DNA from: Verrucomicrobia bacterium 12-59-8
Lineage (GTDB): Bacteria > Verrucomicrobiota > Verrucomicrobiae > Verrucomicrobiales > Verrucomicrobiaceae
Assembly (NCBI GenBank): GCA_002279765.1
Contig: NCCR01000114.1
Span: 1-12,656 of the forward strand
Reading direction: 5' to 3'
DNA length: 12,656 nt
Position 1 is the first letter of the stretch; every line of letters starts with the position of its first letter. The notes under the pieces are model-generated. The model was not told the origin of the DNA. It was given only the letters and a program-made list of their open reading frames with translations, and did not search any database. Positions 1 through 6,686 of the stretch are shown here, in pieces. A program made the translations under genes and the position numbers.

Positions 1-54
1 CAGGGCACGGTCTTTGAAATCATTGCTGTAACGTTTTCGATTCACTGTCTTCAT
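1..54 (-). CDS. Transposase N-terminus (IS3/OrfA-like), cut by window edge
   Basis: Reading the minus strand from the ATG at 54 gives 18 codons, MKTVNRKRYSNDFKDRAL, before the window ends. The pattern of basic residues followed by (K/R)RYS-x-(D/E)FK is the usual opening of the helix-turn-helix DNA-binding domain (HTH_Tnp_1 type) of IS3-family OrfA and related transposases. An AAGGGA stretch lies just upstream of the ATG on this strand and could be its ribosome binding site. The rest of the gene, including any catalytic domain, lies outside the window, so family assignment rests on 18 residues only and completeness cannot be judged. Confidence 0.6.
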   Translation of the reverse strand, partial: MKTVNRKRYSNDFKDRAL

Positions 55-148
55 GGTGCTTGTCCCTTATTCCCTGGTCCAAGATTTTAGCGCACCTCAG
101 AAAACCACGCATCAAGCGCTATCCTCAACCCGTAACCCAAATCACGGC

Positions 149-193
149 ATGTGTAACCTATGTCCTGAGCCAAATGTGTTACCCATGTCCTGA
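149..193. repeat. Two 20-bp direct repeats at the IS end
   Basis: Positions 149-168 (ATGTGTAACCTATGTCCTGA) and 174-193 (ATGTGTTACCCATGTCCTGA) match at 18 of 20 bases and are spaced 25 bp start to start. A weaker relative (GTAACCCA) occurs at 132-139. Repeated GTAACC-TATGTCCTGA motifs of this kind fit transposase binding sites; the role is inferred. Confidence 0.7.
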
Positions 194-313
194 CCGCGCC
201 CCGACCCTTTTCACCTTTCACTTACCCCTTTTCACTTCTTCCAGTGACATTCATACCAAAACCCATCACCTCCCAGCCTTGATTCCCCTTCCCGAACCCG
301 CTCCAATGCCTGC

Positions 314-1222
314 ATGAATCCTTTCGATCTTCAGGTCAATGGCTACGCCGGCACCGACTTCAACGGCGACAACCTCACCGCCGAATCCCTCCACCACGCC
401 TGTGAGGCCCTCGCGGAGGATGGGTGCGCTGCCATTCTCGCCACCTTCATCACAGATGAAATCCCCACCCTGGAGCGCCGCATCGGCAAACTGGTCGAAT
501 TGCGCGAAAAGGACGAACTCGCCCGCCGCATCATCACCGGAATCCATATCGAGGGGCCGTTCATCAATCCCATCAAAGGCTACGTGGGCGCGCATCCGCC
601 CCAGGCGGTGAAGCCCGCGAATGTGGACGACGCCAAGCGCCTTCTCGCCGCCGCCGGAGGCCTCGCAAAACTCGTCACCCTCGCCCCCGAACACGACGAG
701 GGCAGCAAGACCACCGCCTTCCTCGCCTCCCAAGGCGTCACTGTTTCCGCCGGTCATTGCGATCCCTCGCTCGATCAGCTCAGCGCCGCCTGCGATGCCG
801 GTCTGACGATGTTCACCCACCTCGGCAACGGCTGCCCCATCCAGATGCACCGCCATGACAACATCATCCAGCGCGCGCTCAGCCTGAATGACCGCCTTTG
901 GCTCTGCTTCATTCCTGATGGCGTGCATGTGCCCTTCTTTGTGCTGAAAAACTGGCTCGCCAGCATCGGCCTGGAGCGCACCATCTTCGTCACCGACGCC
1001 ATCTCCGCCGCCCGCCTCGGCCCCGGCCGCTACACCCTCGCCGGATGGGACATCCTCATCGGCGGCGACCTCGTCGCCCGCTCGCCGGATGGCACCCATT
1101 TCGTCGGCAGCACCGTCACCGTGCCGCGAATCAAGGCCAATGCATATGCGGAGCTGGGAATGAGTGAGGCGGACTTGAAGCAGGTGCTGGATGTAAACCC
1201 GAGACTGGCGATCAGCATGTAA
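314..1222 (+). CDS. NagA-like amidohydrolase, barrel-only form
   Basis: A 302-aa member of the amidohydrolase superfamily closest to N-acetylglucosamine-6-phosphate deacetylase. Visible motifs: DLQVNGYAG (5-13), the metal-site loop HIEGPF (78-83, Glu80), GAHPPQ (92-97), GH at 147-148, TH at 168-169, DGVH (202-205) and the catalytic-aspartate segment VTDA (226-229, Asp228). The protein starts where the barrel begins and ends near the last barrel helix, so both parts of the beta-sandwich domain that flank the barrel in the usual roughly 380-aa NagA are absent. The normal THLFNAMP loop reads THLGNGCP, so the substrate may not be GlcNAc-6-phosphate. Upstream in-frame sequence is open but shows no NagA similarity, supporting the ATG at 314. 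It has no obvious Shine-Dalgarno and sits 120 bp from an IS end. Cytoplasmic enzyme; deacetylase activity is inferred from the family. Confidence 0.85.
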   Translation: MNPFDLQVNGYAGTDFNGDNLTAESLHHACEALAEDGCAAILATFITDEIPTLERRIGKLVELREKDELARRIITGIHIEGPFINPIKGYVGAHPPQAVKPANVDDAKRLLAAAGGLAKLVTLAPEHDEGSKTTAFLASQGVTVSAGHCDPSLDQLSAACDAGLTMFTHLGNGCPIQMHRHDNIIQRALSLNDRLWLCFIPDGVHVPFFVLKNWLASIGLERTIFVTDAISAARLGPGRYTLAGWDILIGGDLVARSPDGTHFVGSTVTVPRIKANAYAELGMSEADLKQVLDVNPRLAISM

Positions 1223-1243
1223 CGTCCAATGGAAAGGGAAGCG

Positions 1244-1747
1244 ATGACCCGCGACCAAAAGATCTCAGAAATAGCGATCCATTTGATCTGTGAAGCATCT
1301 ATGAGGCGCGACTTATGGCGCGCTACTTCGATAGGTCTGATACACGACGAAGCGACAATTCCTTTCGTTCTGAAAAGAAACGAACTGCCTCTGGTGAGCG
1401 CTTCTTTTACTGAAGGTGACTGGTATGTATGGACGACACAAAGACTTGTGTCCGTATGCGACAAGAAACACTACGAGGTGAATGCCGAGTCGCTTATACG
1501 CGCTGCGTTCGGCAATTTTAAGGAGTCACCTCAGCTGGTGAATCCTCCCGCAGGCCTGATCCATACCAACATCGCCACATTATCCTCAACCAGAGGTGTC
1601 GCGGCACGAATTCGCTATGAGACCGGATATGCCTCCATGGGACCGATTCAGTGCTTAAAGTATTGGGAGCTGAAACACCCCATTCTCGACAAGCTCATGA
1701 CTCCGGAAGAGCATGCCGCCTTTCGAAGGCAAAGGAATCAAGGTTGA
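1244..1747 (+). CDS. Hypothetical protein, 167 aa
   Basis: Not recognised. An in-frame ATG exists at 1229, but the one at 1244 is preceded by the purine run GGAAAGGGAAG at good spacing, the clearest Shine-Dalgarno in the window, so the protein is taken to start MTRDQK (167 aa). It has no signal peptide or membrane segment. The middle (WYVWTTQRLVSV) faintly recalls the strand pattern of bacterial PH-like domains, but this is not firm. The C-terminus is charged (EEHAAFRRQRNQG). Base composition is visibly more AT-rich and codon use more relaxed than in flanking genes, suggesting an acquired gene. It lies 21 bp after the NagA-like gene and 51 bp before the lipase maturation factor gene, so co-transcription is possible, but the compositional contrast argues against a shared function. 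Confidence 0.65.
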   Translation: MTRDQKISEIAIHLICEASMRRDLWRATSIGLIHDEATIPFVLKRNELPLVSASFTEGDWYVWTTQRLVSVCDKKHYEVNAESLIRAAFGNFKESPQLVNPPAGLIHTNIATLSSTRGVAARIRYETGYASMGPIQCLKYWELKHPILDKLMTPEEHAAFRRQRNQG

Positions 1748-1798
1748 TACGATTGCGGTTGCGGCGACACATTTCGGAATGCCCGCCATTCCCGTGAC

Positions 1799-3349
1799 AT
1801 GAACCATCTCCTCTGGCTCGAATCCCATCGCGGTCGCTACACCGTCGTCCGCTGGCTTTTTCCACGCCTGCTGGCAGGCATCTACCTCATCGCCTTCATC
1901 TCTTGGGGCCTACAGTATGACGGCCTCGTCGGTGAAAACGGCATCCTGCCTGCAAAAACCCTGTTCGAAAACATCCACGCCTTTGAAGCGCGCGAGCACC
2001 ACACCCTGTTCTGGCAGTTCCCCAGCCTCTTTCACTGGCATTACAGCGATGCCTTCGCCCATGGCTGCCTGATCACCTGCTGCGTGCTGGCCGTGCTCGT
2101 GATGGCGGGCGTGGCGCAGGGCCCGCTGCTGGCGCTGCTGTGGTTTGGCTACCTCTCCTTCGCCACCACCGGCGACATCTTCATGGGCTACCAGTGGGAT
2201 GCGCTCCTGCTGGAGGCCGGACTCCTCGCGCTGATCATCGCCCCATGGCGTTTGTGGTCTTGGCGCAATCCGACGGAACCGCCACGTGGCTCGATCTTCC
2301 TCCTGCACTGGCTGCTCTTCCGCCTGATGTTTCTCTCCGGCTATGTGAAGATCGGCGGCGGAGATCTACCTTGGCAGGACATGACCGCGCTGCTCTACCA
2401 CTACGAGACACAGCCGCTGCCAAACGGCCTCTCATGGTTCGCCCACAACGCGCCACGCTGGTTTCACATCACCAGTTGCTGGATCATGTACGGCATCGAG
2501 GTCGGCCTGCCCTTCGCCATCTTCCTCGGCCGCTGGGGGCGTCTCACCGCTGCGCTCGGCTTTCTCGGCCTGATGGCGATCATCTCCGCCACCGGGAACT
2601 ACAATTTCTTCACCCTCCTAACCGCCACGCTTGCCCTCACACTATTGGACGACCGCTGGTGGCCGAAATCCGTCCGCACCTGTCTGCGAATCTCCCCCGA
2701 AGCCCCGCGCCCATCCTTTGCCCGCTGGACGCAATGTCCTGCGCTGGCGGCTCTCATACCTGTCATCGCTTTCACCCTCCTGGCTGCGGATTCCTTCCTC
2801 GCCGGACGCATCCGCAACTTCAAGCCCGTGCTCCCCGCCGTGCTGCACGAAAAACTCGACGCGCCCATCGCCCGCTCTCGTTCGTTCAACGCCTACGGCC
2901 TCTTCCAGGACATGACCGAGGAGCGGCCTGAGATCATCCTCGAAGTCAGCGACGACGGCGCGCTCTTCCTGCCGCTGGAGTTCAAGTACAAGCCTGGCGA
3001 TCCCAAGCGCCGCCCGCCTTTCATCGCCCCGCATCAGCCACGGCTGGACTGGCAGATGTGGTTCGCCGCGCTGTATCCCAACTACGATCCGCAGCGGGAT
3101 GCGAACCCGAACTCTCCCATGCATTGGTTCGGCCAGTTCTGCACCGCCCTGCTCCAGCACAAGCAGCGCGTGTGGGACCTGCTGGAGCCCCCGCCCTTCC
3201 CGGTCGAAAAAATCACCCACATCCGCGCCCGGCTCTACCGCTACCATTTCACCAGCCCGGAAGTGCGAGAAGTCTCAGGCGAGTGGTGGGAGCGTGAATT
3301 TATCGGCCCGTTCAGCGGCACCATGACTCTCAAAACAGCGCCTCGCTGA
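1799..3349 (+). CDS. Lipase maturation factor (LMF) family membrane protein
   Basis: A 516-aa polytopic membrane protein matching the lipase maturation factor family (vertebrate LMF1/LMF2, formerly DUF1222). Diagnostic blocks: YLSFATTGDIFMGYQWDALLLE (118-139), the FRLMFLSGYVKI segment with GGGDLPWQDMTALLYHYETQ (174-205), and the C-terminal soluble part with YGLFQDMTEERPEI (366-379), YKPG (397-400) and PHQPRLDWQMWFAAL (411-425). Hydrophobic segments lie near 20-37, 90-119, 135-150, 168-183, 226-243, 252-284 and 314-333. In vertebrates LMF1 sits in the ER and is needed for folding of secreted lipases; the bacterial role is unknown, though help with exported lipases or redox folding is a natural guess. 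Length is normal for bacterial members. No Shine-Dalgarno precedes the ATG; no lipase gene is adjacent. Confidence 0.9.
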   Translation: MNHLLWLESHRGRYTVVRWLFPRLLAGIYLIAFISWGLQYDGLVGENGILPAKTLFENIHAFEAREHHTLFWQFPSLFHWHYSDAFAHGCLITCCVLAVLVMAGVAQGPLLALLWFGYLSFATTGDIFMGYQWDALLLEAGLLALIIAPWRLWSWRNPTEPPRGSIFLLHWLLFRLMFLSGYVKIGGGDLPWQDMTALLYHYETQPLPNGLSWFAHNAPRWFHITSCWIMYGIEVGLPFAIFLGRWGRLTAALGFLGLMAIISATGNYNFFTLLTATLALTLLDDRWWPKSVRTCLRISPEAPRPSFARWTQCPALAALIPVIAFTLLAADSFLAGRIRNFKPVLPAVLHEKLDAPIARSRSFNAYGLFQDMTEERPEIILEVSDDGALFLPLEFKYKPGDPKRRPPFIAPHQPRLDWQMWFAALYPNYDPQRDANPNSPMHWFGQFCTALLQHKQRVWDLLEPPPFPVEKITHIRARLYRYHFTSPEVREVSGEWWEREFIGPFSGTMTLKTAPR

Positions 3350-3355
3350 GGCGTT
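3337..3355 (+). terminator. Weak hairpin over the LMF stop codon
   Basis: CGCCTC (3339-3344) pairs perfectly with GAGGCG (3348-3353) around a 3-base loop, with a G-T and an A-T pair possible outside. It spans the TGA at 3347-3349. No T-run follows, so termination is uncertain. Confidence 0.25.
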
Positions 3356-3428
3356 CAGAGGGTCCTTCTACCCACCCCAGCTCATGAAAAGGACAACGCT
3401 AATTGATCGTTGACCGTGCGGTTGGGCA

Positions 3429-3456
3429 TTGCACAGGCACGCGGGTGTTTTAACAT
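3429..3456 (+). promoter_or_regulatory. Possible promoter of the small ORF at 3475
   Basis: TTGCAC (3429-3434) and TAACAT (3451-3456) are separated by 16 bp and lie 18 bp before the ATG at 3475, implying a very short leader. The matches to the sigma-70 consensus are only 3/6 and 4/6, so this is a weak suggestion. Confidence 0.2.
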
Positions 3457-3474
3457 AGGCTCACTTCCCATCCT

Positions 3475-3702
3475 ATGACCGACTCTCAAGCAGCAATCGA
3501 TTATCTGGAGCAGCAGATTCCCAGTCTGTCTGCCGCAGCGGTGGATGTCGCCTACTGGCAGGCTCTAGCCTCAGGACAGACGGTACTGGTGAGCGAGGAA
3601 GGCGGGATTTATCAAGCCTTCGCCGACGGCACGCGCCAGCTGCTCAAGACCACGGAAAAACCGCTCAGCATACCGGTTGGCACCCGTGTCCGCATTCCCT
3701 GA
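3475..3702 (+). CDS. Small protein, possible antitoxin partner of a broken P-loop toxin
   Basis: A 75-aa protein with an acidic helical N-terminal half (DSQAAIDYLEQQIPSLSAAAVD), a core reading SGQTVLVSEEGGIYQAF followed by DGTR, and the tail IPVGTRVRIP. From memory this resembles the small proteins encoded just upstream of zeta-toxin-like P-loop kinases (pattern A-x-G-x-x-VL-x-SE-x-G-x-IY then F-x-DG-x-R, ending in a basic GT-x-x-x-I). That is recognition by pattern, not a database result. Its stop (3700-3702) is 3 bp before the ATG of a gene starting with exactly such a P-loop, so the pair was very likely one operon. If it is an antitoxin it is now without a complete partner here. No membrane or signal segment; presumed cytoplasmic. 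Confidence 0.55.
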   Translation: MTDSQAAIDYLEQQIPSLSAAAVDVAYWQALASGQTVLVSEEGGIYQAFADGTRQLLKTTEKPLSIPVGTRVRIP

Positions 3703-3705
3703 ATC

Positions 3706-3816
3706 ATGCATCCTCCACGCATGCGCATGTTCGCAGGGCCGAACGGCTCTGGCAAAAGCACGATTCCTGCTTTCCTGGTTTCCTTATTCCTGTTTCAGGG
3801 GGCGGCTGGACCATGA
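3706..3816 (+). pseudogene. Truncated zeta-toxin-like P-loop ATPase/kinase
   Basis: The ATG at 3706 opens a 36-codon frame beginning MHPPRMRMFAGPNGSGKST. The Walker A motif AGPNGSGKST (residues 10-19) preceded by a hydrophobic strand is the usual start of zeta-toxin/UDP-sugar-kinase-like and related AAA-type proteins, which normally run 180-250 aa. Gene-like sequence ends about codon 19 or 20 (near 3763). From there the DNA matches the dispersed repeat seen again at 8540, 8710 and 12640, and the frame stops at 3814. No remaining toxin sequence is visible downstream before rarA. The gene is therefore a 5' remnant, lost by repeat insertion or by a deletion ending in the repeat. A start at 3721 or 3727 is equally possible. 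Confidence 0.75.
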
Positions 3817-3980
3817 GCCGGAGTTTTTGAATGAGGAAGGCAGGAAGGCAGGAACCGGATTGGGTTGCTGGTTTCCTTACAGCGTTTGGCGAAAGGGATT
3901 GGCGGAAAGGGAGCGTGGGGACGCGCGGCGGCGGTTGGAGGACCAACCGCCCTACCGCGTGCTGGGTGCTGGCATGTGCC
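3764..3980 (+). repeat. Dispersed REP-containing repeat, copy A (long form)
   Basis: Left arm TTCCTGGTTTCCTTATT (3772-3788) is an imperfect inverted repeat of AATGAGGAAGGCAGGAA (3830-3846). Downstream is the palindrome with stems GGCGGTTGG (3930-3938) and CCAACCGCC (3943-3951), loop AGGA, followed by CTAC (3952-3955), which is GTAG on the other strand. This copy keeps a 39-bp segment between two GGATTGG direct repeats (3857-3863 and 3896-3902) that copies B and C lack. It joins the broken P-loop gene on its left; on its right it reaches to within about 10 bp of the rarA stop, where its hairpin could also act as a terminator for rarA. Confidence 0.85.
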
Positions 3981-3989
3981 GCTGCCGGG

Positions 3990-5348
3990 TTATTCGGCCT
4001 GCTCTTCCCAGAGCTTGCGCCAGTGGTCGAGGCGTTCTTTGACGCGGGCTTCGAGGCCGTTGGCGGTGGGGTCGTAGTACTGCTTCCCGCCTTCGAGGCA
4101 GCGCTGGGGGACGAAGCCGCCTTCGTAGTTGTGCGGGTACATGTAGCCTTCGCCGTGGCCGAATTCTTTGGCGGCTTTTTTGTGGTGGGCGTCCCGCAGG
4201 TGTTTGGGCACGGGGAGGGTGCGACCGTTTTTCACATCGTCCAAGGCGGCGTCGATAGCGGTGTAGGAGCGGTTGCTCTTAGGCGCGGTGGCATTGTAGA
4301 TGGTGGCGTGCGCGAGGATGATGCGGGCCTCCGGCATGCCGATGAATTCGACGGCCTGCTGCGCGGCGACGGCAACGCGCAAAGCGTTACTATCTGCCAT
4401 ACCAATGTCTTCGCTGGCGGCAATGACGATGCGCCGGGCGATGAAGCGGATGTCTTCCCCGGCGTAGAGCATTTTGGCGAGCCAGTAGAGCGCGGCGTCG
4501 GGGTCGGAGGCGCGCATGCTTTTGATGAAGGCGCTGATGGTGTCGTAGTGCGCGTCGCCATCGCCGTCATAGACAACGGTTTTTTGCTGCACGGATTCCT
4601 CGGCGGCGAGCAGGGTGATGACGATCTCGCCAGCGGCATCGGGCTGGGTGGAGAGGACGGCGAGTTCGAGGGCATTGAGGCAGCGGCGGGCATCGCCATC
4701 TGCGACGGTGGCGAGGTGGAGGCGTGCGTCTGGCTCGATGCGGGCGTGCATGCCGCCGAGGCCGCGCTCGACATCGCCCAAGGCGCGGTCCATGAGGGCT
4801 TCGAGGTCGGGGATGCCCAGGGGCTCCAGGGTGAAGACCTGGGAGCGGCTGACGAGCGGGCTGTTGACGTAGAAGAAGGGATTGTGCGTGGTGGCACCGA
4901 TGAAGCGCAGGGTGCCGCGCTCCAGATGCGGGAGGAGCACGTCCTGCTGCGCTTTGTTGAAGCGGTGGATCTCATCCACAAAGAGGATGGTGGTCTTGTT
5001 GTAGAGGCGGATGTGATGCCCGGCGTTTTCCGCTTCTTTGCGGATGTCTGCCACGCTGCTTTCCACGCCGCTGAGGGTGACGAAGCGTGACTGCGTCTCC
5101 TGGGAGATGATGTGGGCGAGCGTGGTCTTGCCCACGCCGGGCGGACCGTAGAGGATGAGGGAGGAGAAGCGGTCTGCCTGCACGGCACGGCGCAGGAGCT
5201 TGCCCTCTGCCAGGATGTGCTGCTGGCCGACGTACTCCTCCAGCGTGCGCGGCCGCATGCGGGAGGCGAGGGGCGCGCCTGCATGATGCACCGCTGCGCC
5301 CGCGCGTGGTAGCGCAGGGGGCGGTGGGGCAAAGAAGTCGTCGCTCAT
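3990..5348 (-). CDS. rarA: Replication-associated recombination protein A (RarA/MgsA AAA+ ATPase)
   Basis: A 452-aa AAA+ ATPase of the clamp-loader-like RarA/MgsA/WRNIP1 family, which acts at stalled or damaged replication forks. Motifs: [17 protein letters not shown] (30-46), Walker [10 protein letters not shown] (68-76), Walker [17 protein letters not shown] (121-136), sensor 1 [10 protein letters not shown] (150-159), the arginine-finger region SRSQVF (167-172), sensor 2 with DARRCLN, and the C-terminal tetramerisation part containing [14 protein letters not shown] and [12 protein letters not shown]. Length is typical. The open frame runs on upstream to 5597, but that part overlaps the divergent DUF4058 gene and has no RarA similarity, so the ATG at 5348 (MSDDFF) is chosen; no Shine-Dalgarno is seen. 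It is transcribed away from DUF4058 with 97 bp between starts. Cytoplasmic, nucleoid-associated. Confidence 0.95.
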   Translation of the reverse strand: MSDDFFAPPPPALPRAGAAVHHAGAPLASRMRPRTLEEYVGQQHILAEGKLLRRAVQADRFSSLILYGPPGVGKTTLAHIISQETQSRFVTLSGVESSVADIRKEAENAGHHIRLYNKTTILFVDEIHRFNKAQQDVLLPHLERGTLRFIGATTHNPFFYVNSPLVSRSQVFTLEPLGIPDLEALMDRALGDVERGLGGMHARIEPDARLHLATVADGDARRCLNALELAVLSTQPDAAGEIVITLLAAEESVQQKTVVYDGDGDAHYDTISAFIKSMRASDPDAALYWLAKMLYAGEDIRFIARRIVIAASEDIGMADSNALRVAVAAQQAVEFIGMPEARIILAHATIYNATAPKSNRSYTAIDAALDDVKNGRTLPVPKHLRDAHHKKAAKEFGHGEGYMYPHNYEGGFVPQRCLEGGKQYYDPTANGLEARVKERLDHWRKLWEEQAE

Positions 5349-5445
5349 GCAGTGGGGGTGGGACGATGAATGACGCGGAAACGTCCCGGCGGCAAATCGC
5401 AGTTTGCACCTGTTCTTGATATGCGGCATTACATTGCCAACGGTC

Positions 5446-6258
5446 ATGAAGCTCGAGAACCCCTTCCCTGGCATGAATCCCTGGCTCGAAATCGGCTGGG
5501 AAAATACCCATGCAACGCTGCTGACGTACATCAAGGATGCGCTCAATGAATCCCTGCCGCCGGATCTGCGCGTGCGCACCGAGGAGGGCGTGACCATTGG
5601 CTCTGGAGATGCTGAAACGGGTCATGGTTCCAAACGCCGTCCTGACGTGTCCGTGACAGAGTCATGGAAACTCGGCAATCCGCCGCAATGGCAGCCCGAG
5701 CCAGCCACTGGCAGCACTCTCCTGGCAGAGCCTGACCAAATCGTGCAAGAAGACCATGTGCCACCTCGCTGGCTGGAGATCACGGACAGCGCCGGCAGGC
5801 TGGTCACGGTGATCGAGCTGCTAAGCCCCTCCAACAAGACCTATGACCGGCAGGAGTACAAGCTGCGCCAGCACCGCTATCTGGAGTGCCGCGTGAATCT
5901 CGTGGAAATCGATCTTCTGCTCTCGGGCGCGCACACGGTGGCCGTTTCCCCGGACCTGCTGAAACCTGCGGACGGCAGCGCGCGCTACATGGTCTGCGCC
6001 GCCCGTGCGGCCCTGTCCAGCCAACGAGAGATCTACCTGCTGCCGCTGCGGGAGCGGCTGAAACCTGTGCGCATCCCGCTGCGCGCTACGGACAAGGATG
6101 TCATCCTGGACCTACAGCCCCTCATTGACCGCAGCTACCAGACCGGCCGCTACTGGCAGACCGACTACACGAGGCCACTGCCCCAGCCACTGAATGACGC
6201 AGACGCCGCGTGGGCTGCGGAACTGCTGAAAGAGGCCGGGTTGCTTGACCGGCCATGA
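5446..6258 (+). CDS. DUF4058 family protein
   Basis: A 270-aa protein with the family signature NPFPGMNPWLE (5-15), a histidine about 15 residues on (ENTHATLLTYI), LPPDLRVRTEE (36-46), RRPDVSVTE, and the core VTVIELLSPSNKT followed by YRQHRYLE-type sequence and NLVEIDLLLSG. These match DUF4058, whose function is unknown; the E-x-LSP-x-NK and VEIDLL blocks recall the acidic/lysine core of restriction-endonuclease-like folds, but that is only a resemblance. The family is common in cyanobacteria, planctomycetes and verrucomicrobia. The frame is open from a TTG at 5404, but the family N-terminus begins at MKLENPFPG, so the ATG at 5446 is used. Its stop overlaps the start of the Rrf2 gene (ATGA at 6255-6258), indicating translational coupling. 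Confidence 0.85.
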   Translation: MKLENPFPGMNPWLEIGWENTHATLLTYIKDALNESLPPDLRVRTEEGVTIGSGDAETGHGSKRRPDVSVTESWKLGNPPQWQPEPATGSTLLAEPDQIVQEDHVPPRWLEITDSAGRLVTVIELLSPSNKTYDRQEYKLRQHRYLECRVNLVEIDLLLSGAHTVAVSPDLLKPADGSARYMVCAARAALSSQREIYLLPLRERLKPVRIPLRATDKDVILDLQPLIDRSYQTGRYWQTDYTRPLPQPLNDADAAWAAELLKEAGLLDRP

Positions 6259-6662
6259 AGCTCTCCAAAAAAGCCGAATACGCCCTCCGCGCCCTGGTGG
6301 CGATGGGGCGTGAGCGTGAGGGCACGAACTTTTCCATTCAGGATCTGGCGAACAAGGAGCACATCCCGCTGAAGTTTCTGGAGCAGATCCTGCTGGCGCT
6401 GAAAAACGGCGGGCTGCTGCGCAGCAAGCGTGGCGTGGGCGGCGGGTATCAGCTCGTGACGCCGCCCTCCCGCATCACGCTGGGAGAGGTGGTGGTGCTG
6501 TTTGACGGGCCGTTTGATCCCATTCCGGGGGCGGATCAGGATGCGCTGGGGCAGGTCTTCTGCGGGCTGCGGGACCAGGTGGCGCAGTGGTTTGCGGAGC
6601 ACACGGTGGCGCAGATCATCGAGAAGGAGCGCTCGCGGGAGACGGTGTCGTTTGAGATCTGA
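6255..6662 (+). CDS. Rrf2 family transcriptional regulator
   Basis: A 135-aa winged-helix regulator opening MKLSKKAEYALRALVAM, followed by a recognition helix region (IPLKFLEQILLALKNGGLL, 37-55) and the wing SKRGVGGGYQL (57-67), all diagnostic for Rrf2 proteins (IscR, NsrR, CymR, RsrR). The three conserved cysteines that hold an Fe-S cluster in IscR and NsrR are missing; the only cysteine is Cys103. It is therefore more like the cluster-free CymR type, or senses through another means. It overlaps the DUF4058 gene by 4 bp and is convergent with the sulfite dehydrogenase genes, 24 bp away. CymR-type Rrf2 proteins control sulfur metabolism in Bacillus, so a link to the neighbouring sulfite oxidation genes is a reasonable guess, without an operator seen to support it. 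Confidence 0.92.
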   Translation: MKLSKKAEYALRALVAMGREREGTNFSIQDLANKEHIPLKFLEQILLALKNGGLLRSKRGVGGGYQLVTPPSRITLGEVVVLFDGPFDPIPGADQDALGQVFCGLRDQVAQWFAEHTVAQIIEKERSRETVSFEI

Positions 6663-6664
6663 AG

Positions 6665-6683
6665 CCGCCACAGCGCGTGGCGG
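6665..6683. terminator. Shared hairpin between convergent rrf2 and cytochrome genes
   Basis: CCGCCAC (6665-6671) pairs perfectly with GTGGCGG (6677-6683) across a 5-base loop. It fills most of the 24 bp between the two convergent stop codons, the usual place for a bidirectional terminator. There is no real T-run on either side, so strength is uncertain. Confidence 0.4.
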
Positions 6684-6686
6684 GCG

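Larger units (their letters stand above)
1..193 (-). mobile_element. Probable end of an insertion sequence
   Basis: The transposase start at 54 is followed outward by about 140 bp of non-coding DNA ending in two 20-bp direct repeats (149-168 and 174-193), a usual arrangement for an IS terminus where multiple transposase-binding sites lie near the end. The outer boundary is placed at 193 because the second repeat ends there; no target-site duplication can be checked because the other end is outside the window. The NagA-like gene begins only 120 bp beyond. Confidence 0.5.

Noticed and set aside
60..317. 85-codon plus-strand frame at the IS end
   Set aside because: It covers the IS terminal repeats and a pyrimidine-rich spacer, has no family features, and overlaps the NagA-like start.
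3831..5090. 419-codon plus-strand open frame opposite rarA
   Set aside because: It starts in repeat copy A and then reads antisense to the well-supported rarA; its composition (Val/Gly/Glu rich, no motifs) is that of a GC-rich shadow frame.
5404..5434. Possible promoter TTGCAC and TTACAT before DUF4058
   Set aside because: The 19-bp spacing and poor matches make it no better than chance.
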